Origin: Streptomyces nitrosporeus
Lineage (GTDB): Bacteria > Actinomycetota > Actinomycetes > Streptomycetales > Streptomycetaceae
DNA length: 64,000 nt
Direction of reading: 5' to 3'
Assembly: GCF_008704555.1 (NCBI RefSeq)
Contig: NZ_CP023702.1
Location: forward strand, 5,680,001 to 5,744,000
The position numbers and the translations under genes are program-made. How positions within the stretch are numbered: position 1 is the first letter of the stretch; each line of letters opens with the position of its first letter. Shown here in pieces: positions 35,104 to 44,179 of this stretch. Below the pieces are notes generated by a model. The model did not search any database. It worked only from the letters and a program-made list of their open reading frames with translations, and was not told where the DNA came from.

Positions 35104-36540
35104 TCAGCCGCGCGGGATCTCCGCGCCGGTCACCGCGTCCACGACCTTCCGGCCGTCCAGCGGCGCGTCCAGGGCCACCGTGCGGGTCAGCTCCTTCGCG
35201 ACGAGGATGCAGGGCCTGCCGGGCTCCCGCTCCGACTCCGTGATCCGGACCCGGACCGCGGAGGCGTCCTCCTCGGCCTCGGCCGTGTACGTGCTGCACA
35301 CCCCGCCCCAGAAGGTCACGTCCAGCGTCCGGCCCTCCGCGCTGTAGGCGAGCACCCGCCGCTCCCCGGAACCGGTGTCCCCCGTGCCCGAGGTGGGCTG
35401 CGGCGCCGGGGTGCGCTCCCGCTCCAGGTGGGCGGGGTCCACCGCCACCCGCACCACCGTGCCGGCGGCACCGCCCGGCTCCTGCCGGACGGAGAAGATC
35501 CACGACGGTACGAGGACCTGCCGCCCGTCCGCGTACTGCGCGGAGAGCCCGAACACCGCCTTCTCGACCGCCACGGTGACCGCCTCACCGCCCCCGTCCG
35601 CCGGCCCGGTGCCGCAGCGGGCCGGGGGCTGTCCGCCCTCCTGGTGCGGTACTGGGGTCGCGCAGCCGCCGATACCGGTCTTCGCGCTCCGCCGGCTCTC
35701 CGCGTTCAGCTGCTCCAGCGCCTCCCCGGCACCCACCACGGGATAGTCGTCCGCCTTCTCCAGGGCCTTCAGGCTGCCGCTGCCGCCGACGACCTCGCCG
35801 TCCGGACCCACCTGGATCCCGGTCGTCCAGCCGTACGTGGGGAGCCCGCCGACCACCGGATCGGCGTTCACCACCCGTACGGAACCCATCAGCTGCCCGG
35901 CGTCCAGGGCCGCCCCCTCCTGGCCGACGGCCTCCAGCACCGGGGCGGCCGCGGCCTTCGCCTCCTCCTCGCCGACCGGGGACCCGGTGGCCGGACCGCG
36001 GTCCCGCTCGCCGCAGACGGCGCCGGGCTCGCAGGCGTCCGGCCCGCCGGAGGCGTACCGGGAGAAGGACCAGGTGCCCGGCGCCTCCTCGGACACCCGC
36101 AGCAGCGGCCCGGAGCCGTCCCCGCCGGCGCCCACCTTCCAGCTCGCACCCTCGGCGCGCGGGGTCCCCGGGAGTCCGAGGGCCTTCGCCAGGCGCGCCA
36201 CCTCGTCCGCGGTGACCGGGCCCCCGGCGCGGTACACACCCGCCCTGCCGGGCCCCTCCGGCAGCTCACCCACCGCGCGGTGGACGACACGGCCGCCGCG
36301 CGGATCGGGCTCACCGGGGGCGATGCCGGGCGGGGCCGAACCGTCCGCCGCGACGTCCAGGGCCAGGGGCGAAGGGGCCGTGGCGCCGGTGCCCCCGGGG
36401 GCGGCTTTGCCCGGGGTGTGCGACGCCCAGAAGGCGACGCCGCCGCCCGCCAGCAGGACGGCCGCCGCGACCGAGGCCACCACCAGCGGTGAACGCCGCC
36501 GGGAGCCGGTCACATCGTTCTCGGGTTGCTCGGTGTCCAC
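35104..36540 (-). CDS. Membrane-anchored extracytoplasmic protein, function unknown
   Basis: The product has 478 residues: a short cytoplasmic N-terminus, one membrane helix (about 18-42, PLVVASVAAAVLLAGGGVAFWA), then a long soluble domain outside. The outer part is rich in Gly and Pro with several cysteines that could form disulfides (DACEPGAVCGE; GGCATPVP). A segment near 340-355 reads AVFGLSAQYADGRQVLVPSWIFSV. It ends in VTGAEIPRG. I do not recognise a named domain. Streptomyces proteins of this build often sit beside sigma-factor genes, but none is seen here. GTG 36540 has GAAGGAGAG upstream. Function is not assigned. Confidence 0.82.
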   Translation of the reverse strand: MDTEQPENDVTGSRRRSPLVVASVAAAVLLAGGGVAFWASHTPGKAAPGGTGATAPSPLALDVAADGSAPPGIAPGEPDPRGGRVVHRAVGELPEGPGRAGVYRAGGPVTADEVARLAKALGLPGTPRAEGASWKVGAGGDGSGPLLRVSEEAPGTWSFSRYASGGPDACEPGAVCGERDRGPATGSPVGEEEAKAAAAPVLEAVGQEGAALDAGQLMGSVRVVNADPVVGGLPTYGWTTGIQVGPDGEVVGGSGSLKALEKADDYPVVGAGEALEQLNAESRRSAKTGIGGCATPVPHQEGGQPPARCGTGPADGGGEAVTVAVEKAVFGLSAQYADGRQVLVPSWIFSVRQEPGGAAGTVVRVAVDPAHLERERTPAPQPTSGTGDTGSGERRVLAYSAEGRTLDVTFWGGVCSTYTAEAEEDASAVRVRITESEREPGRPCILVAKELTRTVALDAPLDGRKVVDAVTGAEIPRG

Positions 36541-36626
36541 CGGATCTCTCCTTCGGCCGCGTCTCCTGGCCCCCCAGCGGGGACGACGGTGGGACGGGGC
36601 GAGGGAGCGTGCGGTTCCACCGCGCG

Positions 36627-36653
36627 GGTGCGGGGCGGTGACCGCCCCGCACC
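36627..36653 (-). terminator. Hairpin terminator after the 65-residue gene
   Basis: The arms 36627-36638 and 36642-36653 form a perfect 12-bp GC stem with loop TGA, 10 bases after the small gene's stop. It supports real transcription of that gene. Confidence 0.6.
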
Positions 36654-36663
36654 GGGGAGCGGG

Positions 36664-36861
36664 TCAGTTCCCGTAATCGGACATGGCGTCGACCATCCGT
36701 GCCGAGGAGGGCGGGACGGTCACTCCGTGGATACGGGACGGCGCCACCGGCTCGGAGCCGGCCTTCGCGGGTACGACCCAGTGCGGTGCCATCCGTGCGC
36801 AGTCACCGCGCAGTTCGGCCAGGTTCAATTCGGACTCACGCGGAGCGATGTTGTTCGACAT
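36664..36861 (-). CDS. Small hypothetical protein, probably leaderless
   Basis: A 65-residue protein beginning MSNNIAPRESELNLAELRGD and ending MVDAMSDYGN. It has no membrane segment and one Cys. There is no ribosome binding site, but a TTACCA-N18-TACGGT promoter ends six bases before the ATG, so the mRNA probably starts at the start codon. A hairpin terminator follows. These signals make it more credible than its length suggests. I know no function. It lies between the unknown anchored protein and the divergent PfkB kinase. Confidence 0.58.
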   Translation of the reverse strand: MSNNIAPRESELNLAELRGDCARMAPHWVVPAKAGSEPVAPSRIHGVTVPPSSARMVDAMSDYGN

Positions 36862-36867
36862 GCCCGC

Positions 36868-36897
36868 ACCGTATGCACGACAGCACTCGACTGGTAA
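36868..36897 (-). promoter_or_regulatory. Promoter for the 65-residue gene
   Basis: On the minus strand -35 TTACCA (36897-36892), an 18-base spacer, and -10 TACGGT (36873-36868) fit a sigma-70-type promoter. The start point would coincide with the ATG at 36861. Confidence 0.5.
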
Positions 36898-37019
36898 GCC
36901 CTACTATCGGGTAGTTTTCACCTTTTCCTGTGCATGGCGCCACCGGGTAGCGTGAACTGTCATGCCGTCCCGGAGGGCGCCCCGCGCCCCCCTCCTTCTC
37001 CCGCAGGAGCATCCTCCCC

Positions 37020-37994
37020 GTGCGTATCGCAGTCACCGGATCCATCGCCACCGACCATCTGATGACCTTCCCCGGCCGCTTCGCCGACCAGCTCGTCGCG
37101 GACCAGCTGCACACGGTCTCGCTCTCCTTCCTGGTCGACAACCTCGACGTACGCCGCGGCGGGGTCGCCGCCAACATCGCCTTCGGTATGGGCGTCCTCG
37201 GCACCCGGCCGATCCTGGTCGGCGCCGCCGGGGCCGACTTCGACGACTACCGCGCCTGGCTCGACCGGCACGGGGTCGACACCGGTTCGGTCCGTATCTC
37301 CGAGGTCCTGCACACGGCCCGCTTCGTCTGCACCACGGACACCGACCACAACCAGATCGGCTCCTTCTACACCGGCGCGATGAGCGAGGCCAGGCTGATC
37401 GAGCTGCAGAGCGTCGCCGACCGGGTGGGCGGACTGGACCTGGTCTCCATCGGAGCCGACGACCCCGAGGCGATGCTCCGGCACACCGAGGAGTGCCGCG
37501 TCCGCTCCATCCCGTTCGCCGCGGACTTCTCGCAGCAGATCGCGCGCATGGACGGCGACGAGATCCGGATCCTGCTCGACGGCGCCACGTACCTCTTCTC
37601 CAACGAGTACGAGAAGGGGCTCATCGAGACCAAGACCGGCTGGAGCGACGAGGAGATCCTCGCCAAGGTCGGCCACCGGGTCACCACCCTCGGCGCCCGC
37701 GGGGTCCGCATCGAGCGCACCGGCCACGACCCGATCGAGGTCGCCTGCCCGGAGGAGGAGCGCAAGGCCGACCCCACCGGCGTCGGCGACGCCTTCCGGG
37801 CCGGTTTCCTCTCCGGCCTCGCCTGGGGCGTCGGCCTGGAACGCTCCGCCCAGGTCGGCTGCATGCTGGCGACCCTGGTCATCGAGACGGTCGGCACCCA
37901 GGAGTACACCCTGCGGCGCACCCACTTCATGGACCGCTTCACCAAGGCGTACGGCGACGAGGCCGCGGCAGAGGTCCGCACGCACCTCTCCTGA
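37020..37994 (+). CDS. PfkB-family carbohydrate/nucleoside kinase
   Basis: A 324-residue ribokinase-fold kinase. Markers are the N-terminal VTGSIATDHLM, the substrate-binding RRGGVAANIAFGMG, and the C-terminal catalytic signature ADPTGVGDAFRAGFLSG with the base Asp. Sequence flavour (DNLDVRRGGVAANIAF, FSNEYEKGLI) resembles actinobacterial adenosine-kinase-like proteins such as mycobacterial AdoK, so adenosine is a reasonable but untested substrate. GTG 37020 has CAGGAG 10 bases upstream. It is convergent with the desulfurase-TusA gene. Confidence 0.9.
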   Translation: MRIAVTGSIATDHLMTFPGRFADQLVADQLHTVSLSFLVDNLDVRRGGVAANIAFGMGVLGTRPILVGAAGADFDDYRAWLDRHGVDTGSVRISEVLHTARFVCTTDTDHNQIGSFYTGAMSEARLIELQSVADRVGGLDLVSIGADDPEAMLRHTEECRVRSIPFAADFSQQIARMDGDEIRILLDGATYLFSNEYEKGLIETKTGWSDEEILAKVGHRVTTLGARGVRIERTGHDPIEVACPEEERKADPTGVGDAFRAGFLSGLAWGVGLERSAQVGCMLATLVIETVGTQEYTLRRTHFMDRFTKAYGDEAAAEVRTHLS

Positions 37995-38012
37995 CCCGGC
38001 GCCCCCGGGGGC

Positions 38013-39395
38013 TCACACCAGCCGGCGGACCACATGGGCCGAGCCCCGGTCCGCCGGCTCCTCGCCGACGTACTCCTGCTCGCGCATCTCGCACCAGGCG
38101 GGGATGTCCAGGCGGGCCGCCTCGTCGTCGGCGAGGACCGTCACCGTGCCGCCCACCGGTACCTCTCCGATCACTTTTGCGAGTTCGATCACCGGGACCG
38201 GGCAGCGCCTGCCCAGCGCGTCGACGACCAGGGGGGCCTCCCGTGCGGGAGAGGGGGACGCGGCCGCCGGGGCGCCGAGCTTCTCCCGTACCCCCGCCAC
38301 CACCCCGGGCAGCACCTCCAGGAAGCGGCCGACGTCCTCCCGGGTGGTCCCGTCCGGCAGGGACACGCGGATGTTGCCCTCCGAGAGCACGCCCATCGCC
38401 TTCAGGACGTGACTCGGCGTCAGGGTGCTGCTGGTGCAGGAGGAACCGGACGAAACGGAGAAACCAGCCCGATCCAGTTCATGGAGAAGGGTCTCCCCGT
38501 CGACATAGAGACAGGAGAAGGTGACCAGGTGCGGCAACCGCCGCACCGGATCGCCCACCACCTCCACATCGGGCACCAGCCGGGGCACCTCGGCGCGGAT
38601 GCGGTCCACCAGCGCGCGCAGCCGGGCGTTCTCGGCCCCGGCCTCCTCGCGCACCGCGCGCAACGAGGCCGCCGCCGCCACGATCGCCGGAAGATTCGGG
38701 AAACCGGCGGCCCGGCCCGGTCCGCGGTCACCGGCCGGACCCCGGGGTGCGAACCGCACGCCCTTGCGGACCGCGAGCAGACCGACCCCGGCGGGCCCGC
38801 CCCACTTGTGGGCACTGGCGGCCAGCAGCGACCAGCCGTCCGGCACGGGTCCCCGGCCCAGCGACTGCGCGGCGTCCACCAGGAGCGGAACGCCCGCCGC
38901 CGCGCAGAGCGCGGCCACCTCGGCCACCGGCTGCTCCGTCCCGGTCTCGTGGTTGGCGGACTGGAGGCAGGCCAGCGCGGTGTCCGGCCGCAGCGCCCGG
39001 CCGAACGCGGACGGGTCCACCGCCCCGTGCCGGTCCACCGCCACCTCGGTGGACGTCCCGCCCTCCGCCTCCAGCGCCGCGGCCGCGTGCAGCACCGACG
39101 AGTGCTCGACCGCGGACAGCGCCAGATGGCGTCCGACACGCCGACGGCCGGAAAGAGCGCCGGAGATTCCGGAGTGCACCGCCTCCGTCCCCGACGAGGT
39201 GAAGACGAGCTCGTCCGGCCGGCATCCGACGGCCTCCGCGGCGGCCTCCCGCGCGGCGGCCAGCAGCATCCCGGCCCGCCGCCCCTCCCGGTACAGCCGG
39301 GCGGGATCGGCCCACCCCTCGTCCAGCGAGGCGAGCAACGCCTGGCGGGCGACGGGGTGGAGGGGCGCGGAGGAGGCGGCGTCGAAGTAGGGCAC
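38013..39395 (-). CDS. Cysteine desulfurase fused to a TusA-like sulfurtransferase
   Basis: A 460-residue fusion. Residues 1-370 form a class V PLP enzyme of the NifS/IscS type: AANHETGTEQP, LLVDAAQS, the PLP lysine in ASAHKWGG (Lys197) and the mobile-loop cysteine in SVSSGSSCTSST (Cys320). Residues about 388-460 are a TusA/SirA domain with the persulfide-accepting Cys398 in GRRCPVPVIELAK. The enzyme could remove sulfur from cysteine and hand it internally to its own TusA domain for tRNA thiolation, molybdopterin or Fe-S use. The destination is unknown. The fused arrangement is common in Streptomyces annotations. Its neighbours are the PfkB kinase and the oxidase genes. Confidence 0.92.
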   Translation of the reverse strand: MPYFDAASSAPLHPVARQALLASLDEGWADPARLYREGRRAGMLLAAAREAAAEAVGCRPDELVFTSSGTEAVHSGISGALSGRRRVGRHLALSAVEHSSVLHAAAALEAEGGTSTEVAVDRHGAVDPSAFGRALRPDTALACLQSANHETGTEQPVAEVAALCAAAGVPLLVDAAQSLGRGPVPDGWSLLAASAHKWGGPAGVGLLAVRKGVRFAPRGPAGDRGPGRAAGFPNLPAIVAAAASLRAVREEAGAENARLRALVDRIRAEVPRLVPDVEVVGDPVRRLPHLVTFSCLYVDGETLLHELDRAGFSVSSGSSCTSSTLTPSHVLKAMGVLSEGNIRVSLPDGTTREDVGRFLEVLPGVVAGVREKLGAPAAASPSPAREAPLVVDALGRRCPVPVIELAKVIGEVPVGGTVTVLADDEAARLDIPAWCEMREQEYVGEEPADRGSAHVVRRLV

Positions 39396-39669
39396 ACCGC
39401 CACGCTAGCCCGCGTGAAGGTCCCGCCCGGGCCCCGGGCCGCCGTGGCGGCGGGGAGAGGAGGCGTCAGATGGCGGCCGGAAGGCGGGATTCCACCCCTT
39501 CGGGGAGTCGGGCGGCGCGTTGGGCACCCTCCCCGCGCGACCCCAAATAGCGTCCAGTAGGGTTTGGTCCGCATAAACATCCAAACCCCTGCCCGCGTCA
39601 GGGCCGGCGACCGACCAAGCGAGACGGCCGCGCCGAACCGTGCGGGCGAGACTCTCGGGAAGGCGCTAC

Positions 39670-40638
39670 GTGAGTCCCAACGGCTCCGACCGCTCGTCGC
39701 GGCGCCCGATGCGGCGGAAGCTGCCGCAGGTGCTGACTGCGGGCCTGATCCTGGCGACGGCCTCCGGTTGTTCATACAACTGGGAGGATTTCCCCCGCCT
39801 CGGAATGCCCACACCGGTAACGGAGGAGGCTCCCAGGATCCTCTCCCTCTGGCAGGGCTCGTGGGCGGCAGCGCTCGCCACGGGTCTCCTCGTCTGGGGG
39901 CTGATCCTGTGGAGCGTCATCTTCCACCGGCGCAGCAGGACCAAGGTGGAGGTACCTCGGCAGACCAGGTACAACATGCCCATCGAGGCGTTGTACACAG
40001 TGGTCCCCCTCATCATCGTCTCGGTGCTCTTCTACTTCACCGCGCGCGATGAGTCCAAGCTCCTCTCCCTCGAGGAGAAGCCCACCCACACCATCAACGT
40101 GGTCGGCTACCAGTGGAGCTGGGGCTTCAACTACATCGAGAACGTGGAGGGAGCCCCCTCCGCCGGCAGCGAGATCCCGAAGGAACTCGACGCCATCCCC
40201 GACAAGTACCGCAAGGACTTCCCGGCGGACGCCAACGGCGTCTACGACGTGGGCATCCCCGGTACGAGGAACCCGCAGAACGGCAACCCGGGCCCGACCC
40301 TGTGGCTGCCGAAGGGCGAGAAGGTCCGTTTCATCCTGACTTCGCGTGACGTCATCCACTCCTTCTGGGTGGTGCCGTTCCTCATGAAGCAGGACGTCAT
40401 TCCGGGCCACACCAATGCTTTCGAGGTCACTCCGAGCAAGGAGGGCACCTACATGGGTAAGTGCGCCGAGCTCTGCGGCGTCGACCACTCCCGAATGCTC
40501 TTCAACGTCAAGATCGTTTCTCCGGAGCGTTACCAGCAGCACCTCAAGGAGCTGGCGGAGAAGGGTCAGACGGGCTACGTGCCGGCAGGCATCGAGCAGA
40601 CGGACCCGGCCAGGAATGCGGAGACGAACAAACTGTGA
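39670..40638 (+). CDS. ctaC: Cytochrome c oxidase subunit II (aa3 type)
   Basis: A 322-residue lipoprotein: the signal ends in the lipobox ASGC (Cys near 34), followed by two membrane helices (about 63-85 and 107-127). The outer cupredoxin domain holds the CuA ligands His in DVIHSFWV and the CAELCGVDHSRM segment. It receives electrons from the diheme cytochrome QcrC in the bcc-aa3 supercomplex. GTG 39670 has GGGAAGG seven bases upstream. It overlaps ctaD by GTGA, so translation is coupled. Confidence 0.95.
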   Translation: MSPNGSDRSSRRPMRRKLPQVLTAGLILATASGCSYNWEDFPRLGMPTPVTEEAPRILSLWQGSWAAALATGLLVWGLILWSVIFHRRSRTKVEVPRQTRYNMPIEALYTVVPLIIVSVLFYFTARDESKLLSLEEKPTHTINVVGYQWSWGFNYIENVEGAPSAGSEIPKELDAIPDKYRKDFPADANGVYDVGIPGTRNPQNGNPGPTLWLPKGEKVRFILTSRDVIHSFWVVPFLMKQDVIPGHTNAFEVTPSKEGTYMGKCAELCGVDHSRMLFNVKIVSPERYQQHLKELAEKGQTGYVPAGIEQTDPARNAETNKL

Positions 40639-42371
40639 GCATCCTCAACACATCCCAGGGTGCCGCGGCAGCAGACGACTCGTTCGAGGACGAGCTGCCG
40701 GTACGGCGCAAGCAGCCGGGGAGCGTCGTCATCAAGTGGATGACCACCACTGACCACAAGACGATCGGCACGCTCTACCTGGTCACCTCGTTCGCCTTCT
40801 TCTGCATCGGCGGTCTCCTGGCGCTCTTCATGCGCGCCGAGCTGGCCCGCCCCGGCACGCAGATCATGTCGAACGAGCAGTTCAACCAGGCGTTCACGAT
40901 GCACGGCACGATCATGCTGCTGATGTTCGCGACGCCGCTGTTCTCCGGTTTCGCGAACTGGATCATGCCGCTGCAGATCGGCGCGCCCGACGTGGCGTTC
41001 CCGCGGCTGAACATGTTCGCCTACTGGCTGTACCTCTTCGGCTCGCTGATCGCGGTGGCCGGGTTCCTCACCCCGCAGGGCGCGGCCGACTTCGGCTGGT
41101 TCGCCTACTCCCCGCTGTCGGACGCGGTCCGCTCGCCGGGCGTCGGCGCCGACATGTGGATCATGGGTCTGGCCTTCTCCGGGTTCGGCACGATCCTCGG
41201 TTCGGTCAACTTCATCACCACGATCATCTGCATGCGCGCACCCGGCATGACGATGTTCCGTATGCCGATCTTCACGTGGAACGTCCTGCTGACCGGTGTT
41301 CTGGTCCTGCTCGCTTTCCCGGTTCTGGCCGCCGCGCTCTTCGCGCTGGAAGTCGACCGTAAATTCGGCGCACATATCTTCGACGCGTCCAACGGCGGCG
41401 CATTGCTCTGGCAACACCTCTTCTGGTTCTTCGGACACCCAGAGGTGTACATCATCGCCCTGCCGTTCTTCGGAATCGTCTCGGAGATCATTCCGGTGTT
41501 CAGCCGGAAGCCGATGTTCGGATACATCGGCCTCATCAGCGCGACGATCGCCATCGCCGGCCTTTCCGTGACGGTGTGGGCGCACCACATGTATGTGACG
41601 GGCGGGGTACTCCTCCCGTTCTTCTCCTTCATGACCTTCCTGATCGCCGTACCCACCGGGGTGAAATTCTTCAACTGGGTCGGAACGATGTGGAAGGGGT
41701 CGCTGTCCTTCGAGACACCGATGCTCTGGTCCGTCGGCTTCCTCATCACCTTCCTGTTCGGTGGTCTGACCGGCGTGATCCTGGCCTCGCCGCCGCTGGA
41801 CTTCCACATCTCCGACTCGTACTTCGTGGTCGCGCACTTCCACTACGTCGTCTTCGGCACCGTGGTCTTCGCGATGTTCGCCGGGTTCCACTTCTGGTGG
41901 CCGAAGTTCACCGGCAAGATGCTGGACGAGCGCCTCGGCAAGATGACCTTCTGGACGCTGTTCATCGGCTTCCACGGCACCTTCCTCGTGCAGCACTGGC
42001 TCGGCGCCGAAGGCATGCCGCGCCGCTACGCGGACTACCTGGCCGCCGACGGATTCACCGCGCTCAACACGATCTCGACGATCTCCTCGTTCGTGCTCGG
42101 CCTGTCGATGCTTCCCTTCATGTACAACGTCTGGAAGACCGCCAAGTACGGCAAGAAGATCGAGGTCGACGACCCGTGGGGCTACGGCCGTTCGCTCGAA
42201 TGGGCGACGTCCTGCCCGCCGCCGCGGCACAACTTCATCAGCCTGCCGCGCATCCGCTCGGAATCCCCGGCCTTCGACCTCCACCACCCGGAGATCACGG
42301 CGCTCGAGCAGCTCGACCACGTGTCCGAGGGTGACAAGGTCCTCGCCGGTGGCAAGGAGGACGTCAAGTGA
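40635..42371 (+). CDS. ctaD: Cytochrome c oxidase subunit I
   Basis: The 578-residue catalytic subunit has about twelve membrane helices. The haem a ligand is in AFTMHGTIML. The CuB site and cross-linked Tyr are in FWFFGHPEVYI, with HHMYVTGG supplying the His pair. The haem a3 and haem a histidines are in SYFVVAHFHYVVFG. The K-channel region is near the start of helix VI. GTG 40635 overlaps the ctaC stop. Oxygen is reduced here. The N-terminal 40 residues are a soluble tail typical of actinobacteria. Confidence 0.97.
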   Translation: MSILNTSQGAAAADDSFEDELPVRRKQPGSVVIKWMTTTDHKTIGTLYLVTSFAFFCIGGLLALFMRAELARPGTQIMSNEQFNQAFTMHGTIMLLMFATPLFSGFANWIMPLQIGAPDVAFPRLNMFAYWLYLFGSLIAVAGFLTPQGAADFGWFAYSPLSDAVRSPGVGADMWIMGLAFSGFGTILGSVNFITTIICMRAPGMTMFRMPIFTWNVLLTGVLVLLAFPVLAAALFALEVDRKFGAHIFDASNGGALLWQHLFWFFGHPEVYIIALPFFGIVSEIIPVFSRKPMFGYIGLISATIAIAGLSVTVWAHHMYVTGGVLLPFFSFMTFLIAVPTGVKFFNWVGTMWKGSLSFETPMLWSVGFLITFLFGGLTGVILASPPLDFHISDSYFVVAHFHYVVFGTVVFAMFAGFHFWWPKFTGKMLDERLGKMTFWTLFIGFHGTFLVQHWLGAEGMPRRYADYLAADGFTALNTISTISSFVLGLSMLPFMYNVWKTAKYGKKIEVDDPWGYGRSLEWATSCPPPRHNFISLPRIRSESPAFDLHHPEITALEQLDHVSEGDKVLAGGKEDVK

Positions 42372-42766
42372 AGATCCAGGGCAAGCTCTTCATCTGGCTG
42401 AGCGTCTTCCTCCTGATCATGGCCGTCACCTACGGTGTCTGGTCCCGGGAACCGGTGGGCACCACCGCGCTGGTCCTCTCCTTCGGACTGGCCATCATGA
42501 TCGGCTTCTACCTGGCCTTCACGGCCAACCGGGTCGACGCGATGGCCCAGGACAACAAGGAAGCCGACATCGCGGACGAGGCCGGCGAGGTGGGGTTCTT
42601 CTCCCCGCACAGCTGGCAGCCGCTCTCCCTGGCCCTCGGGGGCGCGTTCCTCTTCATGGCCGTCGCCTTCGGCTGGTGGCTGGCCTACTTCTCGGCCCCC
42701 CTGCTCCTGATCGGCCTCTTCGGCTGGGTCTTCGAGTACTACCGCGGTGAGAACCGCACCCAGTAG
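42368..42766 (+). CDS. ctaF: Cytochrome c oxidase subunit IV (actinobacterial CtaF)
   Basis: A 132-residue protein with four membrane helices in two pairs. The first pair covers residues 7-50, then comes an acidic loop (AQDNKEADIADEAGEVGFFSPHSW), and the second pair covers about 80-122. This is the small fourth subunit described for actinobacterial aa3 oxidase. The start overlaps the ctaD stop (GTGA). It is the last gene of the ctaCDF operon, followed by a strong terminator. Confidence 0.9.
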   Translation: MKIQGKLFIWLSVFLLIMAVTYGVWSREPVGTTALVLSFGLAIMIGFYLAFTANRVDAMAQDNKEADIADEAGEVGFFSPHSWQPLSLALGGAFLFMAVAFGWWLAYFSAPLLLIGLFGWVFEYYRGENRTQ

Positions 42767-42784
42767 CAGCACAGCGGCACCTTG

Positions 42785-42828
42785 ACGGGGGTGCGGCCCG
42801 CTCGGCGACGAGCGGGCCGCACCCCCGT
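42785..42828 (+). terminator. Terminator of the ctaCDF operon
   Basis: The arms 42785-42804 and 42809-42828 form a perfect 20-bp stem with loop GCGA, running into a short T stretch. It starts 18 bases after the ctaF stop. Confidence 0.88.
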
Positions 42829-42878
42829 TTGCAGTCACTGCGCGCGCTGGATCGGATGAATCTTCTTAGCGTGGCTTC

Positions 42879-44132
42879 ATGAACGACACGCCCCGCATCC
42901 GTACCGTCGTGAGCTGCACCGCGCTGGCCGTCACCCTGGTAGCGGGTGTGACCGCCTGCGGCGAGCCCGACGGACATCCGCTGTCCCTGAAGCCGTACGA
43001 CGCCGCCGAACTGGTCTCGTTCAACGGCCCCGCCGAGGGCAGGAAGGCCGACCCCGGCAAGCCCATAGAAGTCACCGTCAAGGATGACGACGCGCGCATC
43101 ACGGACGTGACGGCCGTCGATGCCGAGGGCCGTCACCTGGCGGGCGAGCTCGACGCCGACGGCAGGCGGTGGCACTCCACCACCTCACTCGCGGCCGGCA
43201 CCCGGTACACCGTCAAGGTCTCCACCGAGAACGGCGACGGCGCGCCCGGCAGCCGGACGTACTCCTTCGGCACCGAAGCGGCGGAGAAGTTCCTCACGGT
43301 CTCGTTCGGGCCCCGGGCGGGCACCTACGGGGTCGGGCAGCCCGTCACGGCGGAACTCAGCGCTCCGGTCACCGAGAGGGCCGCCAGGGCCACCGTGGAG
43401 CGCGGCCTCCAGGTCCGCTCCACCCCCGCCGTCACCGGGTCCTGGCACTGGGTCGACGCCAAGACCCTGCACTACCGCCCGAAGGAGTACTGGCCCGCCG
43501 ACGCCTCCATCGACGTCCGCAGCAACCTCATGGGCATAAAAGTGACCGGCGCCCTCTACGGGGCGGCGGTCAAGCCACTGAAGCTCACCACCGGTGACCG
43601 GATAGAAGCCGTCACCGACGCCGCGGAGCACACGATGACGGTCCTCCGCAACGGTGAAGTGATCAACACCATGCCGGTCACCACCGGCAAACCCGGCTTC
43701 GACACGCGCAACGGCATCAAGGTCGTGCTGGCGAAGGAGCAGTTCGTCCGGATGCGCGGGGAGAGCATCGGCATCGCGGCCGGCTCGTCGGAGTCCTACG
43801 ACCTGGACGTCTACTGGGCCACCCGGGTCACCTGGAGCGGCGAATACGTCCACGCCGCCCCCTGGTCGACGGGCTCGCAGGGCAACGCCAACGTCAGCCA
43901 CGGCTGCACCGGCATGAGCACCGCCGACGCCGAGTGGTTCTTCGAGACCGTACGCGAGGGCGACATCGTCAAGGTCGTCGGCAGCCAGGGCGAGACGATG
44001 ACACCGTTCGACAACGGCTTCGGGGACTGGAACCTGTCCTGGGAGGAGTGGCTGGAGGGGAGCGCGCTGCACAGCGGCGCCCCGGACTCCGGTACGGACG
44101 TGGAAGCCGCCCGGCTGCGCCCGCAGGTCTGA
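42879..44132 (+). CDS. L,D-transpeptidase (YkuD) lipoprotein with Ig-like domains
   Basis: The product has 417 residues. Signal peptide with lipobox VTAC (Cys27), two Ig-like domains (about 45-250), then the YkuD catalytic domain (about 250-375) with the active-site motif SHGCTGMS, and a C-terminal extension (FGDWNLSWEEWLEG). The build matches mycobacterial LdtMt2-type enzymes, which make 3-3 cross-links in peptidoglycan. It lies between ctaF and ctaE on the same strand but has its own upstream gap and follows a terminator, so it is an independent unit inside the respiratory cluster. Confidence 0.92.
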   Translation: MNDTPRIRTVVSCTALAVTLVAGVTACGEPDGHPLSLKPYDAAELVSFNGPAEGRKADPGKPIEVTVKDDDARITDVTAVDAEGRHLAGELDADGRRWHSTTSLAAGTRYTVKVSTENGDGAPGSRTYSFGTEAAEKFLTVSFGPRAGTYGVGQPVTAELSAPVTERAARATVERGLQVRSTPAVTGSWHWVDAKTLHYRPKEYWPADASIDVRSNLMGIKVTGALYGAAVKPLKLTTGDRIEAVTDAAEHTMTVLRNGEVINTMPVTTGKPGFDTRNGIKVVLAKEQFVRMRGESIGIAAGSSESYDLDVYWATRVTWSGEYVHAAPWSTGSQGNANVSHGCTGMSTADAEWFFETVREGDIVKVVGSQGETMTPFDNGFGDWNLSWEEWLEGSALHSGAPDSGTDVEAARLRPQV

Positions 44133-44179
44133 CCGGGCACAAGGCCCCCTGGGCGGCGCAACCGGGCCCTGAGAGGCCC

